From Eledone cirrhosa (taxonomy: Eukaryota; Mollusca; Cephalopoda; Octopoda; Eledonidae): a DNA stretch of 64,000 nucleotides. Under the pieces are notes generated by a model that worked only from the letters and a program-made list of their open reading frames with translations, was not told the origin of the DNA and searched no databases. The stretch spans positions 25,378,374 through 25,442,373 of the forward strand of contig OZ024741.1 of NCBI GenBank assembly GCA_964016885.1, written 5' to 3'. The translations under genes were made by a program, and so were the position numbers. Below are positions 1 through 12,314 of this stretch, one piece after another; within the stretch, counting starts at the first letter, position 1, and each line of letters starts with the position of its first letter.

Positions 1-3000
1 CAACTGAGACAATATATAGAGTTCAATGATATCAACCGAGACAATATATAGAGTTCAATGATATCAACTGAGACAATATATAGAGTTCAATGATATCAAC
101 TGAGACAGTATATACAGTTCAATGATATCATCTGAAACAATATATAGAGTTCAATGATATCAATTGAGACAGTATATACGGTTCAATGATATCAACTGAG
201 ACAGTATATACAGTTCAATGATATCAACTGAGACAGTATATAGAGTTCAATGATATCAACTGAGACAGTATATAGAGTTCAATGATATCAACTGAGACAG
301 TATATAGAGTTCAATGATACCAACTGAGACAATATATAGAGTTCAATGATATCAACTGAGACAATATATAGAGTTCAATGATATCAACTGAGACAGTATA
401 TAGAGTTCAATGATATCAACTGAGACAATATATAGAGTTCAATATCAATTAAGACAGTATATCGAGTTCAATAATATCAACTGAGACAGTATATACAGTT
501 CAATGATATCAACTGAGACAGTATATAGAGTTCAATGATATCAACTGAGACAATATATACAGTTCAATGATTATCAACTGAGACAATATATACAGTTCAA
601 TGATATCAACTGATACAATATATACAGTTCAATGATATCAACTGAGACAATATATAGAGTTCAATGATATCAACTGAGACAGTATATACAGTTCAATGAT
701 ATCAATTGAGACAGTATATACAGTTCAATGATATCAACTGAGACAGTATATAGAGTTCAATGATATCAACTGAGACAATATATAGAGTTCAATGATATCG
801 ATTGAGACAGTATATACAGTTGAATGATATCAACTGAGACAGTATATACAGTTCAATGATATCAACTGAGACAGTATATAGAGTTCAATGATATCAACTG
901 AGACAGTAAATAGAGTTCAATGATATCAACTGAGACAGTATATAGAGTTCAATGATATCAACTGAGACAGTATATACAGTTCAATGATATCAACTGAAAC
1001 AGTATATAGAGTTTAATGATATATAGAGTTCAATGATATCAACTGAGACAGTATATACAGTTCAATGATATCAACTGAGACAATATATAGAGTTCAATAT
1101 CAACTGAGACAATATATAGAGTTCAATGATATCAACTGAGACAGTATATACGGTTCAATGATATCAACTAAGACAGTATATACAGTTCAATGATATCAAC
1201 TGAGACAGTATATAGAGTTCAATGATATCAACTGAGACAATATATACAGTTCAATGATATCAACTGAGACAGTATATAGAGTTCAATGATATCAACTGAA
1301 ACAGTATATACAGTTCAATGATATCAACTGAGACAGTATATAGAGTTCAATGATATCAACTGAGACAATATATACAGTTCAATGATTATCAACTGAGACA
1401 ATATATACAGTTCAATGATATCAACTGATACAATATATACAGTTCAATGATATCAACTGAGACAATATATAGAGTTCAATGATATCAACTGAGACAGTAT
1501 ATACAGTTCAATGATATCAATTGAGACAGTATATACAGTTCAATGATATCAACTGAGACAGTATATACAGTTCAATGATATCAATTAAGACAGTATATAG
1601 AGTTCAATGATATCTACTGAGACAATATATAGAGTTCAATGATATCAACTGAGACAGTATATAGAGTTCAATGATATCAACTGAGGCAGTATATAGAGTT
1701 CAATGATATCAACTGAGACAATATATAGAGTTCAATGATATCAACTGAGACAGTATATAGAGTTCAATGATATCAACTGAGACAATATATAGAGTTCAAT
1801 GATATCAACTGAGACCTTATATAGAGTTCAATGATATCAACTGAGACAATATATAGAGTTCAATGATATCAACTGAGACAATATATAGAGTTCGATATCA
1901 ACTGAGACAGTATATAGAGTTCAATGATATCAACTGAGACAATATATAGAGTTCAATATCAACTGAGACAATATATACAGTTCAATGATATCAACTGAGA
2001 CAGTATATAGAGTTCAATGATATCAACTGAGACAATATATAGAGTTCAATGATATCAACTGAGACAATATATAGAGTTCGATATCAACTGAGACAGTATA
2101 TAGAGTTCAATGATATCAACTGAGACAATATATAGAGTTCAATATCAACTGAGACAGTATATACAGTTCAATGATATCAACTGAGACAATATATAGAGTT
2201 CAATGATATCAACTGAGACAGTATATACAGTTCAATATCAACTGAGACAATAAATAGCGTTCAATATCAACTGAGACAATATATACAGTTCAATGATATT
2301 AACTGAGACAGTATATAGAGTTCATTGATATCAACTGAGACAATATATAGAGTTCAATGATATCAACTGAGACAATATATAGAGTTCAATATCAACTGAG
2401 ACAGTATATAGAGTTCAATGATATCAACTGACAGTATATACAGTTCAATGATATCAACTGAAACAGTGTATAGAGTTCAATGATATCAACTCAGACAGTA
2501 TATAGAGTTCAATGATATCAACTCAGACAGTATATAGAGTTCAATGATATCAACTGAGACAGTATATACAGTTCAATGATATCAACTGAGACAATATATA
2601 GAGTTCAATGATATCAACTGAGACAGTATATAGAGTTCAATGATATCAACTGAGACAGTATATAGAGTTCAATGATATCAACTGAGACAATATATAGAGT
2701 TTAATATCAACTGAGACAATATATACAGTTCAATGATATCAACTGAGACAGTATATAGAGTTCAATGATATCAAGTGAGACAGTATATACAGTTCAATGA
2801 TATCAACTGAAACAGTATATAGAGTTCAATGATATCAACTGAGACAGTATATAGAGTTCAATGATATCAACTGAGACAATATATAGAGTTCAATATCAAC
2901 TGAGACAATATATACAGTTCAATGATATCAACTGAGAGAGTATATGGAGTTCAATGATATCAACTGAGACAATATATAGAGTTCAATGATATCAACTGAG

Positions 3001-6000
3001 ACAGTATATACAGTTCAATGATATCAACTGAGACAGTATATAGAGTTCAATGATATCAACTGAGACGGTATATACAGTTCAATGATATCAACTGAGACAG
3101 TATATAGAGTTCAATGATATCAACTGAGACAGTATATACAGTTCAATGATATCAACTGAGACAGTATATAGAGTACAATGATATCAACTGAGGCAGTATA
3201 TAGAGTTCAATGATATCAACTGAGACAATATATACAGTTCAATGATATCAACTGAGACAGTATATAGAGTTCAATGATATCAACTGAGACAATATATAGA
3301 GTTCAATGATATCAACTGAGGCAGTATATAGAGTTCAATGAAATCAACTGAGATAATATATAGAGTTCAATGATATCAACTGAGACAATATATAGAGTTC
3401 AATGATATCAACTGAGACAGTATATACAGTTCAATGATATCAACTGAGACAGTATATAGAGTTCAATGATATCAACTGAGACAGTATATACAGTTCAATG
3501 ATATCAACTGAGACAGTATATACAGTTCAATGATATCAACTGAGACAGTATATAGAGTTCAATGATATCAACTGAGACAGTATATAATTGTTCAATGATA
3601 TCAACTGAGACAGTATATAGAGTTCAATATTATCAACTGAGACAATATATACAGTTCAATGATATCAACTGAGACAGTATATAGAGTTCAATGATATCAA
3701 CTGAGACAGTATATACAGTTCAATGATATCAACTGAGACAGTATATACAGTTCAATGATATCAACTGAGACAATATATAGAGTTCAATGATATCAACTGA
3801 GGCAGTATATACAGTTCAATGATATCAACTGAGACGATATATAGAGTTCAATGATATCAACTGAGATAGTATATACAGTTCAATGATATCAACTGAGACA
3901 ATATATAGAGTTCAATGATATCAACTGAAACAGTATATACAGTTCAATGATATCAACTGAGACAGTATATAGAGTTCAATGATATCAACTGAGACAATAT
4001 ATAGAGTTCAATGATATCAACTGAGACAATATATAGAGTTCAATGATATCAACTGAGACAATATATAGAGTTCAATGATATCAACTGAGACAGTATATAC
4101 AGTTCAATGATATCAACTGAGACAATATATAGAGTTCAATGATATCGATTGAGACAGTATATACAGTTGAATGATATCAACTGAGACAGTATATACAGTT
4201 CAATGATATCAACTGAGACAGTATATAGAGTTCAATGATATCAACTGAGACAGTAAATAGAGTTCAATGATATCAACTGAGACAGTATATAGAGTTCAAT
4301 GATATCAACTGAGACAGTATATACAGTTCAATGATATCAACTGAAACAGTATATAGAGTTTAATGATATCAACTGAGACAGTATATAGAGTTCAATGATA
4401 TCAACTGAGACAGTATATACAGTTCAATGATATCAACTGAGACAATATATAGAGTTCAATATCAACTGAGACAATATATAGAGTTCAATGATATCAACTG
4501 AGACAGTATATACAGTTCAATGATATCATCTGAAACAATATATAGAGTTCAATGATATCAATTGAGACAGTATATACGGTTCAATGATATCAACTGAGAC
4601 AGTATATACAGTTCAATGATATCAACTGAGACAGTATATAGAGTTCAATGATATCAACTGAGACAATATATACAGTTCAATGATATCAACTGAGACAGTA
4701 TATAGAGTTCAATGATATCAACTGAAACAGTATATACAGTTCAATGATATCAACTGAGACAGTATATACAGTTCAATGATATCAACTGAGACAATATATA
4801 GAGTTCAATGATATCAACTGAGACAATATATAGAGTTCAATGATATCAACTGAGATAGTATATACAGTTCAATGATATCAACTGAGACAATATATACAGT
4901 TCAATGATATCAACTGAGACAGTATATAGAGTTCAATGATATCAACTGAGACAATATATAGAGTTCAATGATATCAACTGAGACAATATATAGAGTTCAA
5001 TGATATCAACTGAGACAATATATAGAGTTCAATGATATCAACTGAGACAGTATATACAGTTCAATGATATCATCTGAAACAATATATAGAGTTCAATGAT
5101 ATCAATTGAGACAGTATATACGGTTCAATGATATCAACTGAGACAGTATATACAGTTCAATGATATCAACTGAGACAGTATATAGAGTTCAATGATATCA
5201 ACTGAGACAGTATATAGAGTTCAATGATATCAACTGAGACAGTATATAGAGTTCAATGATACCAACTGAGACAATATATAGAGTTCAATGATATCAACTG
5301 AGACAATATATAGAGTTCAATGATATCAACTGAGACAGTATATAGAGTTCAATGATATCAACTGAGACAATATATAGAGTTCAATGATATCAACTGAGAC
5401 AATATATAGAGTTCAATGATATCAACTGAGACAGTATATAGAGTTCAATATCAACTGAGACAATATATAGAGTTCAATGATATCAACTGAGACAGTATAT
5501 ACGGTTCAATGATATCAACTAAGACAGTATATACAGTTCAATGATATCAACTGAGACAGTATATAGAGTTCAATGATATCAACTGAGACAATATATACAG
5601 TTCAATGATATCAACTGAGACAGTATATAGAGTTCAATGATATCAACTGAAACAGTATATACAGTTCAATGATATCAACTGAGACAGTATATAGAGTTCA
5701 ATGATATCAACTGAGACAATATATACAGTTCAATGATTATCAACTGAGACAATATATACAGTTCAATGATATCAACTGAGACAATATATAGAGTTCAATA
5801 TCAACTAAGACAGTATATAGAGTTCAATAATATCAACTGAGACAGTATATACAGTTCAATGATATCAACTGAGACAGTATATAGAGTTCAATGATATCAA
5901 CTGAGACAATATATACAGTTCAATGATTATCAACTGAGACAATATATACAGTTCAATGATATCAACTGATACAATATATACAGTTCAATGATATCAACTG

Positions 6001-8680
6001 AGACAATATATAGAGTTCAATGATATCAACTGAGACAGTATATACAGTTCAATGATATCAATTGAGACAGTATATACAGTTCAATGATATCAACTGAGAC
6101 AGTATATACAGTTCAATGATATCAACTGAGACAATATATAGAGATCAATGATATCAACTGAAACAGTATATAGAGTTCAATGATATCAACTGAGACAATA
6201 TATAGAGTTCAATGATATCAACTGAGACAATATATAGAGTTCAATGATATCAATTAAGACAGTATATAGAGATCAATGATATCTACTGAGACAATATATA
6301 GAGTTCAATGATATCAACTGAGACAGTATATAGAGTTCAATGATATCAACTGAGGCAGTATATAGAGTTCAATGATATCAACTGAGACAATATATAGAGT
6401 TCAATGATATCAACTGAGACAGTATATACAGTTCAATGATATCAACTGAGACAATATATAGAGTTCAATGATATCAACTGAGACCTTATATAGAGTTCAA
6501 TGATATCAACTGAGACAATATATAGAGTTCAATGATATCAACTGAAACAGTATATACAGTTCAATGATATCAACTGAGACAATATATAGAGTTCAATATC
6601 AACTGAGACAATATATACAGTTCAATGATATCAACTGAGACAGTATATAGAGTTCAATGATATCAACTGAGAAAATATATAGAGTTCAATGATATCAACT
6701 GAGACAATATATAGAGTTCAATATCAACTGAGACAGTATATAGAGTTCAATGATATCAACTGAGACAATATATAGAGTTCAATATCAACTGAGACAGTAT
6801 ATACAGTTCAATGATATCAACTGAGACAATATATAGAGTTCAATGATATCAACTGAGACAGTATATACAGTTCAATATCAACTGAGACAATAAATAGCGT
6901 TCAATATCAACTGAGACAATATATACAGTTCAATGATATTAACTGAGACAGTATATAGAGTTCATTGATATCAACTGAGACAATATATAGAGTTCAATGA
7001 TATCAACTGAGACAATATATAGAGTTCAATATCAACTGAGACAGTATATAGAGTTCAATGATATCAACTGAGACAATATATAGAGTTCAATGATATCAAT
7101 TGAGACAGTATATAGAGTTCAATGATATCAACTGAGACAGTATATAGAGTTCAATGATATCAACTGAGACAATATATAGAGTTCAATGATATCAACTGAG
7201 ACAGTATATACAGTTCAATGACATCAACTGAGACAATATATAGAGTTCAATATCAACTGAGACAATATATACAGTTCAATGATATCAACTGAGACAGTAT
7301 ATAGAGTTCAATGATACCAACTGAGACAATATATAGAGTTCAATGATATCAACTGAGACAGTATATAGAGTTCAATGATATCAACTGAGACAATATATAG
7401 AGTTCAATGATATCAACTGAGACAATATATAGAGTTCAATGATATCAACTGAGACAGTATATAGAGTTCAATGATATCAACTGAGACAATATATAGAGTT
7501 CAATGATATCAACTGAGACCTTATATAGAGTTCAATGATATCAACTGAGACAATATATAGAGTTCAATGATATCAACTCAGACAGTATATACAGTTCAAT
7601 GATATCAACTGAGACAATATATAGAGTTCAATATCAACTGAGACAATATATACAGTTCAATGATATCAACTGATACAGTATATAGAGTTCACTGATATCA
7701 ACTGAGACAATATATAGAGTTCAATGATATCAACTGAGACAATATATAGAGTTCAATATCAACTGAGACAGTATATAGAGTTCAATGATATCAACTGAGA
7801 CAATATATAGAGTTCAATATCAACTGAGACAGTATATACAGTTCAATATCAACTGAGACAATATATAGCGTTCAATATCAACTGAGACAGTATATAGCGT
7901 TCAATATCAACTGAGACAATATATACAGTTCAATGATATTAACCGAGACAGTATATAGAGTTCAATGATATCAACTGAGACAATATATAGAGTTCAATGA
8001 TATCAACTGAGACAATATATAGAGTTCAATATCAACTGAGACAGTATATAGAGTTCAATGATATCAACTGAGACAATATATAGAGTTCAATGACATCAAC
8101 TGAGACAATATATAGAGTTCAATATCAACTGAGACAATATATACAGTTCAATGATATCAACTGAGACAGTATATAGAGTTCAATGATATCAACTGAGACA
8201 GTATATAGAGTTCAATGATATCAACTGAGACAGTATATAGAGTTCAATGATATCAACTGAGACAATATATACAGTTCAATGATATCAACTGAGACAGTAT
8301 ATAGAGTTCAATGATATCAACTGAGACAGTATATAGAGTTCAATGATATCAACTGAGACAATATATAGAGTTCAATGATATCAACTGAGACAATATATAG
8401 AGTTCAATGATATCAACTGAGACAGTATATAGAGTTCAATGATATCAACTGAGACAATATATAGAGTTCAATGATATCAACTGAGACCTTATATAGAGTT
8501 CAATGATATCAACTGAGACAATATATAGAGTTCAATGATATCAACTGAGACAGTATATACAGTTCAATGATATCAACTGAGACAATATATAGAGTTCAAT
8601 ATTAACTGAGACAGTATATACAGTTCAATGATATCAACTGAGACAGTATATACAGTTCAATATCAACTGAGACAATATAT
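1..8680. repeat. Array 1, left part: 32-bp AT-rich satellite (29-bp variant)
   Basis: This is an uninterrupted tandem array with a 32-bp period, roughly 275 copies, running off the left edge. Every unit carries the core TCAATGATATCAACTGAGAC followed by an AT-rich half. A frequent 29-bp variant lacks three bases (TTCAATATCAAC). Two sites vary constantly: ACAATATAT or ACAGTATAT, and TAGAG, TACAG, TAGCG or TACGG. Rarer marks (GACCTTATAT, GATATT, GACATC, TTCATTG) recur at kilobase spacing and reveal higher-order repeats. For example, 2229-2400 recurs at 6869-7040 with an offset of 4640. No open reading frame or gene is visible. Confidence 0.97.
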
Positions 8681-8970
8681 CATCATCACCGTTTTACGTC
8701 CGTTCTTCCACGCTAGCATGGGTTAGACGGGTTGTCCTGTTGTGGGCAGTGTCTGGTCGGCTGACCCTGCCTTGCTCATACAGGAACTGATCTGGCTTGA
8801 TTTCTACAGCTGGATGCCCTTCCTAACACCAACCTCATTTACAGTGAGTGCTGGGTGCTTTTTCGTGGCGCCTACACGTCCACTTTACAGTGTGGGCTGG
8901 GTGCTTTTTTGCCGTGGCACCTCCACGACCACCTTGCGGTGGGGGGGGGGGGGCATATTGTTTATATGCT
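8681..8970 (-). other. LINE 3' untranslated region with SINE-shared tail
   Basis: This 290-bp stretch lies between the ORF stop and the insertion junction. It includes a 13-base C run (minus strand, 8940-8952) and ends in the 3' tail GGACGTAAAACGGTGATGAT. The same tail, diverged, is found at about 28990-29030, 58128-58170, 58640-58705 and 59408-59450. This fits the known mechanism by which tRNA-derived SINEs borrow a LINE's 3' end for retrotransposition. Confidence 0.8.
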
Positions 8971-11900
8971 TCAGCATGTACCCTGTATTACTGCGTGACG
9001 CCAGAAGTCACGGTCGTGTGTCATTGACTTTGAGAGATGTAGTTGGGTAAGATCGGCTTTTATCACCTCATCCCAAGTCATCTTGGGTCTCCCCACTCCG
9101 CGGTTTCCATCAACTTCTAGTGCTCTGCACCTTTTTATGCAGCTGTCATCCTTCATACGCATCACATGTCCATACCAGCGTAACCGCCTCTCCTGCACGC
9201 AGCATTTGATTCCTCTTATGCTCAGTCTCTCTCTCAATTCCTTTATGCTTTGTCGTTCACGTATATTACTGTTACACATCCATCGGAGCATGCAGGCTTC
9301 GTTTCTCTCTAATCTACGTAAGTCTTCCACCTTCAGCGCCCAGGTCTCACTACCATGCAACATCGCTGTTCGGATACACACATCATACAGTCTGCCTTTC
9401 ATTCTGAGGGAGAAGCCTTTTGCAGCTAGCAGTGGTAGTAGTTCCCTAAACTTCTTCCATCCCGTTCTTACCCTAGTTATTGTACTTTCTGAGCACCCAC
9501 CTCCGTTGCTAATTCGGTCACCTAGGTAGCAGAAGCTGTCTACTGTTTCTACAGGGCCCTCCCAGAGATTGGTGGTACTTGTTTCCTGTGGCTGTTTGCT
9601 TGCTGTTTCAGCACAGCTGCTGCATGTGAATCCTACATTCTTAATTAAGCTTCCTGAGATCCCGCTACATTTCTTGTGTACCCATTGTTTGCATTTGGGG
9701 CAGAGAATGGAGTTCCTACCTACACCTTTCCTACATACTGAGCAAGGCCATTTCCCTGAGGGGATCTGGGTTCTGTTTTCTCGTCTACTTATAAGGACCT
9801 TAGTCTTTGTCATGTTGACTTTGAGGCCCTTTCTCTCTAGTCCCTGCTTCCAGGTTTGGAATTTATTCTCTAGTTCTACCATAGATTCAGCTATGAGTGC
9901 GAGGTCATCAGCATACAGGAGTTCCCATGGGCATCCGGTCTTAAACTCCTCCGTTATTGCCTGCAGGACTATGATGAACAGGAGAGGGCTAAGAACAGAG
10001 CCCTGGTGGACCCCAACCTGTACGCTAAATTCCTCGCTATACTCATTGCCAATCCTAACTTTGCTGACTGCTCCCCTATACATGGCTTGTACCGCTTTCA
10101 CAAGCCATTCATCTACTCCTAGTTTTCTAAGAGCCCACCAGATTACTGCACGTGGAACTCTGTCAAAGGCTTTCTCAAGGTCGACAAATGCCAAGTAGAG
10201 TGGCTTACTTTTAGCTAGGTACTTTTCCTGTAATTGCCTCACAAGGAAGAGGACATCAGTGGTGCCTTTCCCTGGTACAAACCCAAATTGCATCTCGTCT
10301 ATATTCACCCGGTCCCTAATCAGCTGTGCTATAACTCTTTCTGTTACTTTCATGACCTGGTCCATCAACTTTATACCTCTATAGTTTCCTCTATCTAGTG
10401 CATCGCCTTTACCATTGTAGCAGTTGACAATGATGCTACTGCACCAATCTTTTGGTATGGCCCCCTCTAGTATTACCTGGTTAACAATACGTGTGGTTAT
10501 AGTGTGACCTACAGACCCAGATGCCTTCAGCATCTCGGCAGCTATACCCGATGGACCGGTTGCCTTCCCTATCTTCATATCTCTGATTGCCTTACTTACT
10601 ACGCTGCCGCTGACTTGTACTGCTGGTCCCTCTATAGGGTCTACGTGGGGTAGGGTCTCTTCTTCCCATGCATTCTCCTCATTTAGTAATCTATCATAAT
10701 GACTCTTCCATGCATCTTTCTTCTCAGCACTTGTGAGGGCAAGCTCACCTTTATCATTCCGGATACACTTCTCTCCAATGACATCACAACTATCTCTGAC
10801 ACACTGCCTCGCAATCTTGAATACCTCCTGTTTCTGGTCCTCACGTTGTAAAACATGCTTGAATTTTCTATCCTCTGCTTCCCTCCTAGCTAAGTATACT
10901 TGTCGCCTAGCTTCCCTCTTGGTCTCTATGTAATGTACCCTGCTCCCCCCGTTCTTCCATTCTTTCCATGCCTGTCTCTTGGCCTTGACTGCTTCATCTA
11001 CCTTATTGTTCCACCACCAAGTCACTCTCCTCCTGCTTGAGGTCTTACTCCAGCCACAAACCTCATCCGTCGCCTCTAGTAAGTTATTTTTTAGGAACTC
11101 CCAGTTCTCTTCTACGTTAAATGTCTCTATCTGTTCTTCTTTACTGTCGTAGGCGTTGAGTAAAATATCTTTAAATCTGTTACTGGTTGAGGGGACTTTC
11201 AGCTTCCAGATCTTTCTTCTCCAGGTTGGCCTCTGTTTCAGGGCTCGTCTAGTTCTGACCGTGAGGTCGCTGACAACTAAGCTATGTTGGGATGTACATT
11301 CCTCACTAGGGAAGGCTTTTGTGTTTACGACCGTCCATCTGTCACGTCCTCTGATGAGGATAAAATCTAACTGACTAGAGTGCTCCCCTGATCTATAGGT
11401 GATCAGGTGGTTGTCGGGTTTTTTAAAGTTTGTGTTACATATCGACATGTCATTGGCGTCGCAGAATTCTAGAAGTCTGAATCCTTCCTCATTCCTTGTG
11501 CCAACTCCATGGCCTCCATGTACTCTATTGAAGCCGTCGCAGTGTTTACCTACGTGTCCGTTAAAATCTCCTGCAATGATTAGGAAGTCCTTGTCGTCTG
11601 TTAGAGCAGTAGTGTGTATTAGGGACTCGTAAAACCTATCCTTAAGTTCGTCTGGCAGCCCCGATTGGGGTGCGTAAGCTGATATTATTGTGGTAATTGT
11701 CTTATTCAGGACTAGTCTGAGTTTAATGATTCTTGCATTTACCCTGTACACTGAGATTACTTTATCTACCCACTTGTCAGCTAATAGTATACCTACACCA
11801 CCCATCCCATCGTCATTTCCCACCCAGAAAAATTTGTAGCACTGGCTTTTTCCTACAAGGACTCTAGCAGACCCTCCTCTCCATCTAGTCTCTTGCACAC

Positions 11901-12072
11901 AGCATACATCAACTTCCTTTCGCTCTAGCATTTCTACGATTTCTCCTGCTCTTCCTTTCATTGAGCCTACATTGATGGTACCAACTCGGAGTTTTGGGCA
12001 TTTGTCGACACTCGTAGGGGAGGGTCTCTGGGTTGGCGCTTCACGTGGGTGCTTGGTAGCTCGCAGATTCAT
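8971..12072 (-). CDS. LINE ORF: AP endonuclease + reverse transcriptase + PHD-like zinc finger
   Basis: The intact 1033-codon ORF encodes the protein that nicks target DNA and copies the element's RNA. Residues about 28-268 form an exonuclease-endonuclease-phosphatase domain, with QETRW (Glu61), SAYAP, AGDFNGHVG (Asp169, Asn171), LDFILI (Asp236) and His263. The usual SDH motif reads SQH here. Residues about 500-765 are the reverse transcriptase, with GFVPGKGTTD, FVDLEKAFD (Asp631), GVHQGSVLSPLLF and the catalytic LLYADDLAL (Asp722, 723). Residues 777-820 hold Cys777, Cys780, Cys791, Cys794, His799, Cys802, Cys817 and Cys820, the C4HC3 pattern of a PHD finger. The C-terminus has RRLRWYGHVMRM and GRPKMTWDEV, common in RTE-type elements. 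The Met at 12072 is the first in frame. No ORF1 was found. The lack of stops suggests a young copy. Confidence 0.93.
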   Translation of the reverse strand: MNLRATKHPREAPTQRPSPTSVDKCPKLRVGTINVGSMKGRAGEIVEMLERKEVDVCCVQETRWRGGSARVLVGKSQCYKFFWVGNDDGMGGVGILLADKWVDKVISVYRVNARIIKLRLVLNKTITTIISAYAPQSGLPDELKDRFYESLIHTTALTDDKDFLIIAGDFNGHVGKHCDGFNRVHGGHGVGTRNEEGFRLLEFCDANDMSICNTNFKKPDNHLITYRSGEHSSQLDFILIRGRDRWTVVNTKAFPSEECTSQHSLVVSDLTVRTRRALKQRPTWRRKIWKLKVPSTSNRFKDILLNAYDSKEEQIETFNVEENWEFLKNNLLEATDEVCGWSKTSSRRRVTWWWNNKVDEAVKAKRQAWKEWKNGGSRVHYIETKREARRQVYLARREAEDRKFKHVLQREDQKQEVFKIARQCVRDSCDVIGEKCIRNDKGELALTSAEKKDAWKSHYDRLLNEENAWEEETLPHVDPIEGPAVQVSGSVVSKAIRDMKIGKATGPSGIAAEMLKASGSVGHTITTRIVNQVILEGAIPKDWCSSIIVNCYNGKGDALDRGNYRGIKLMDQVMKVTERVIAQLIRDRVNIDEMQFGFVPGKGTTDVLFLVRQLQEKYLAKSKPLYLAFVDLEKAFDRVPRAVIWWALRKLGVDEWLVKAVQAMYRGAVSKVRIGNEYSEEFSVQVGVHQGSVLSPLLFIIVLQAITEEFKTGCPWELLYADDLALIAESMVELENKFQTWKQGLERKGLKVNMTKTKVLISRRENRTQIPSGKWPCSVCRKGVGRNSILCPKCKQWVHKKCSGISGSLIKNVGFTCSSCAETASKQPQETSTTNLWEGPVETVDSFCYLGDRISNGGGCSESTITRVRTGWKKFRELLPLLAAKGFSLRMKGRLYDVCIRTAMLHGSETWALKVEDLRRLERNEACMLRWMCNSNIRERQSIKELRERLSIRGIKCCVQERRLRWYGHVMRMKDDSCIKRCRALEVDGNRGVGRPKMTWDEVIKADLTQLHLSKSMTHDRDFWRHAVIQGTC

Positions 12073-12314
12073 ATTTCATCTATTGATTCAGAGTTGCTCG
12101 TGTATTCCCAGCTCATCCATCCATAACGGTGGGAAAATTGAGGGCTAGAAGAACAGTGGTGGTGGGGTAATGGCAGGGTGTGTTGGGATGCGCCAGAGGA
12201 GGAGAGAGTTAGTTAGGCAGGTAGTAGCAGCAGCAGTGGAAATGGCATGCTAGGTTTGATTGGTCGAATAGACTATGGTGGTGTGTGGGGGTGGGGGGAG
12301 GGGGAAATTGTGAG
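12073..12314 (-). other. LINE 5' linker between monomers and ORF
   Basis: This is 242 bp of non-repeated sequence, C-rich on the element's sense strand (plus strand has GTGTGGGGGTGGGGGGAGGG). It separates the tandem monomers from the first Met of the ORF. No ORF1 is present. It probably forms the proximal 5' UTR. Confidence 0.6.

Noticed and set aside
8742..11632. Plus-strand open frames over the LINE
   Set aside because: They are antisense shadows of the intact minus-strand LINE ORF.
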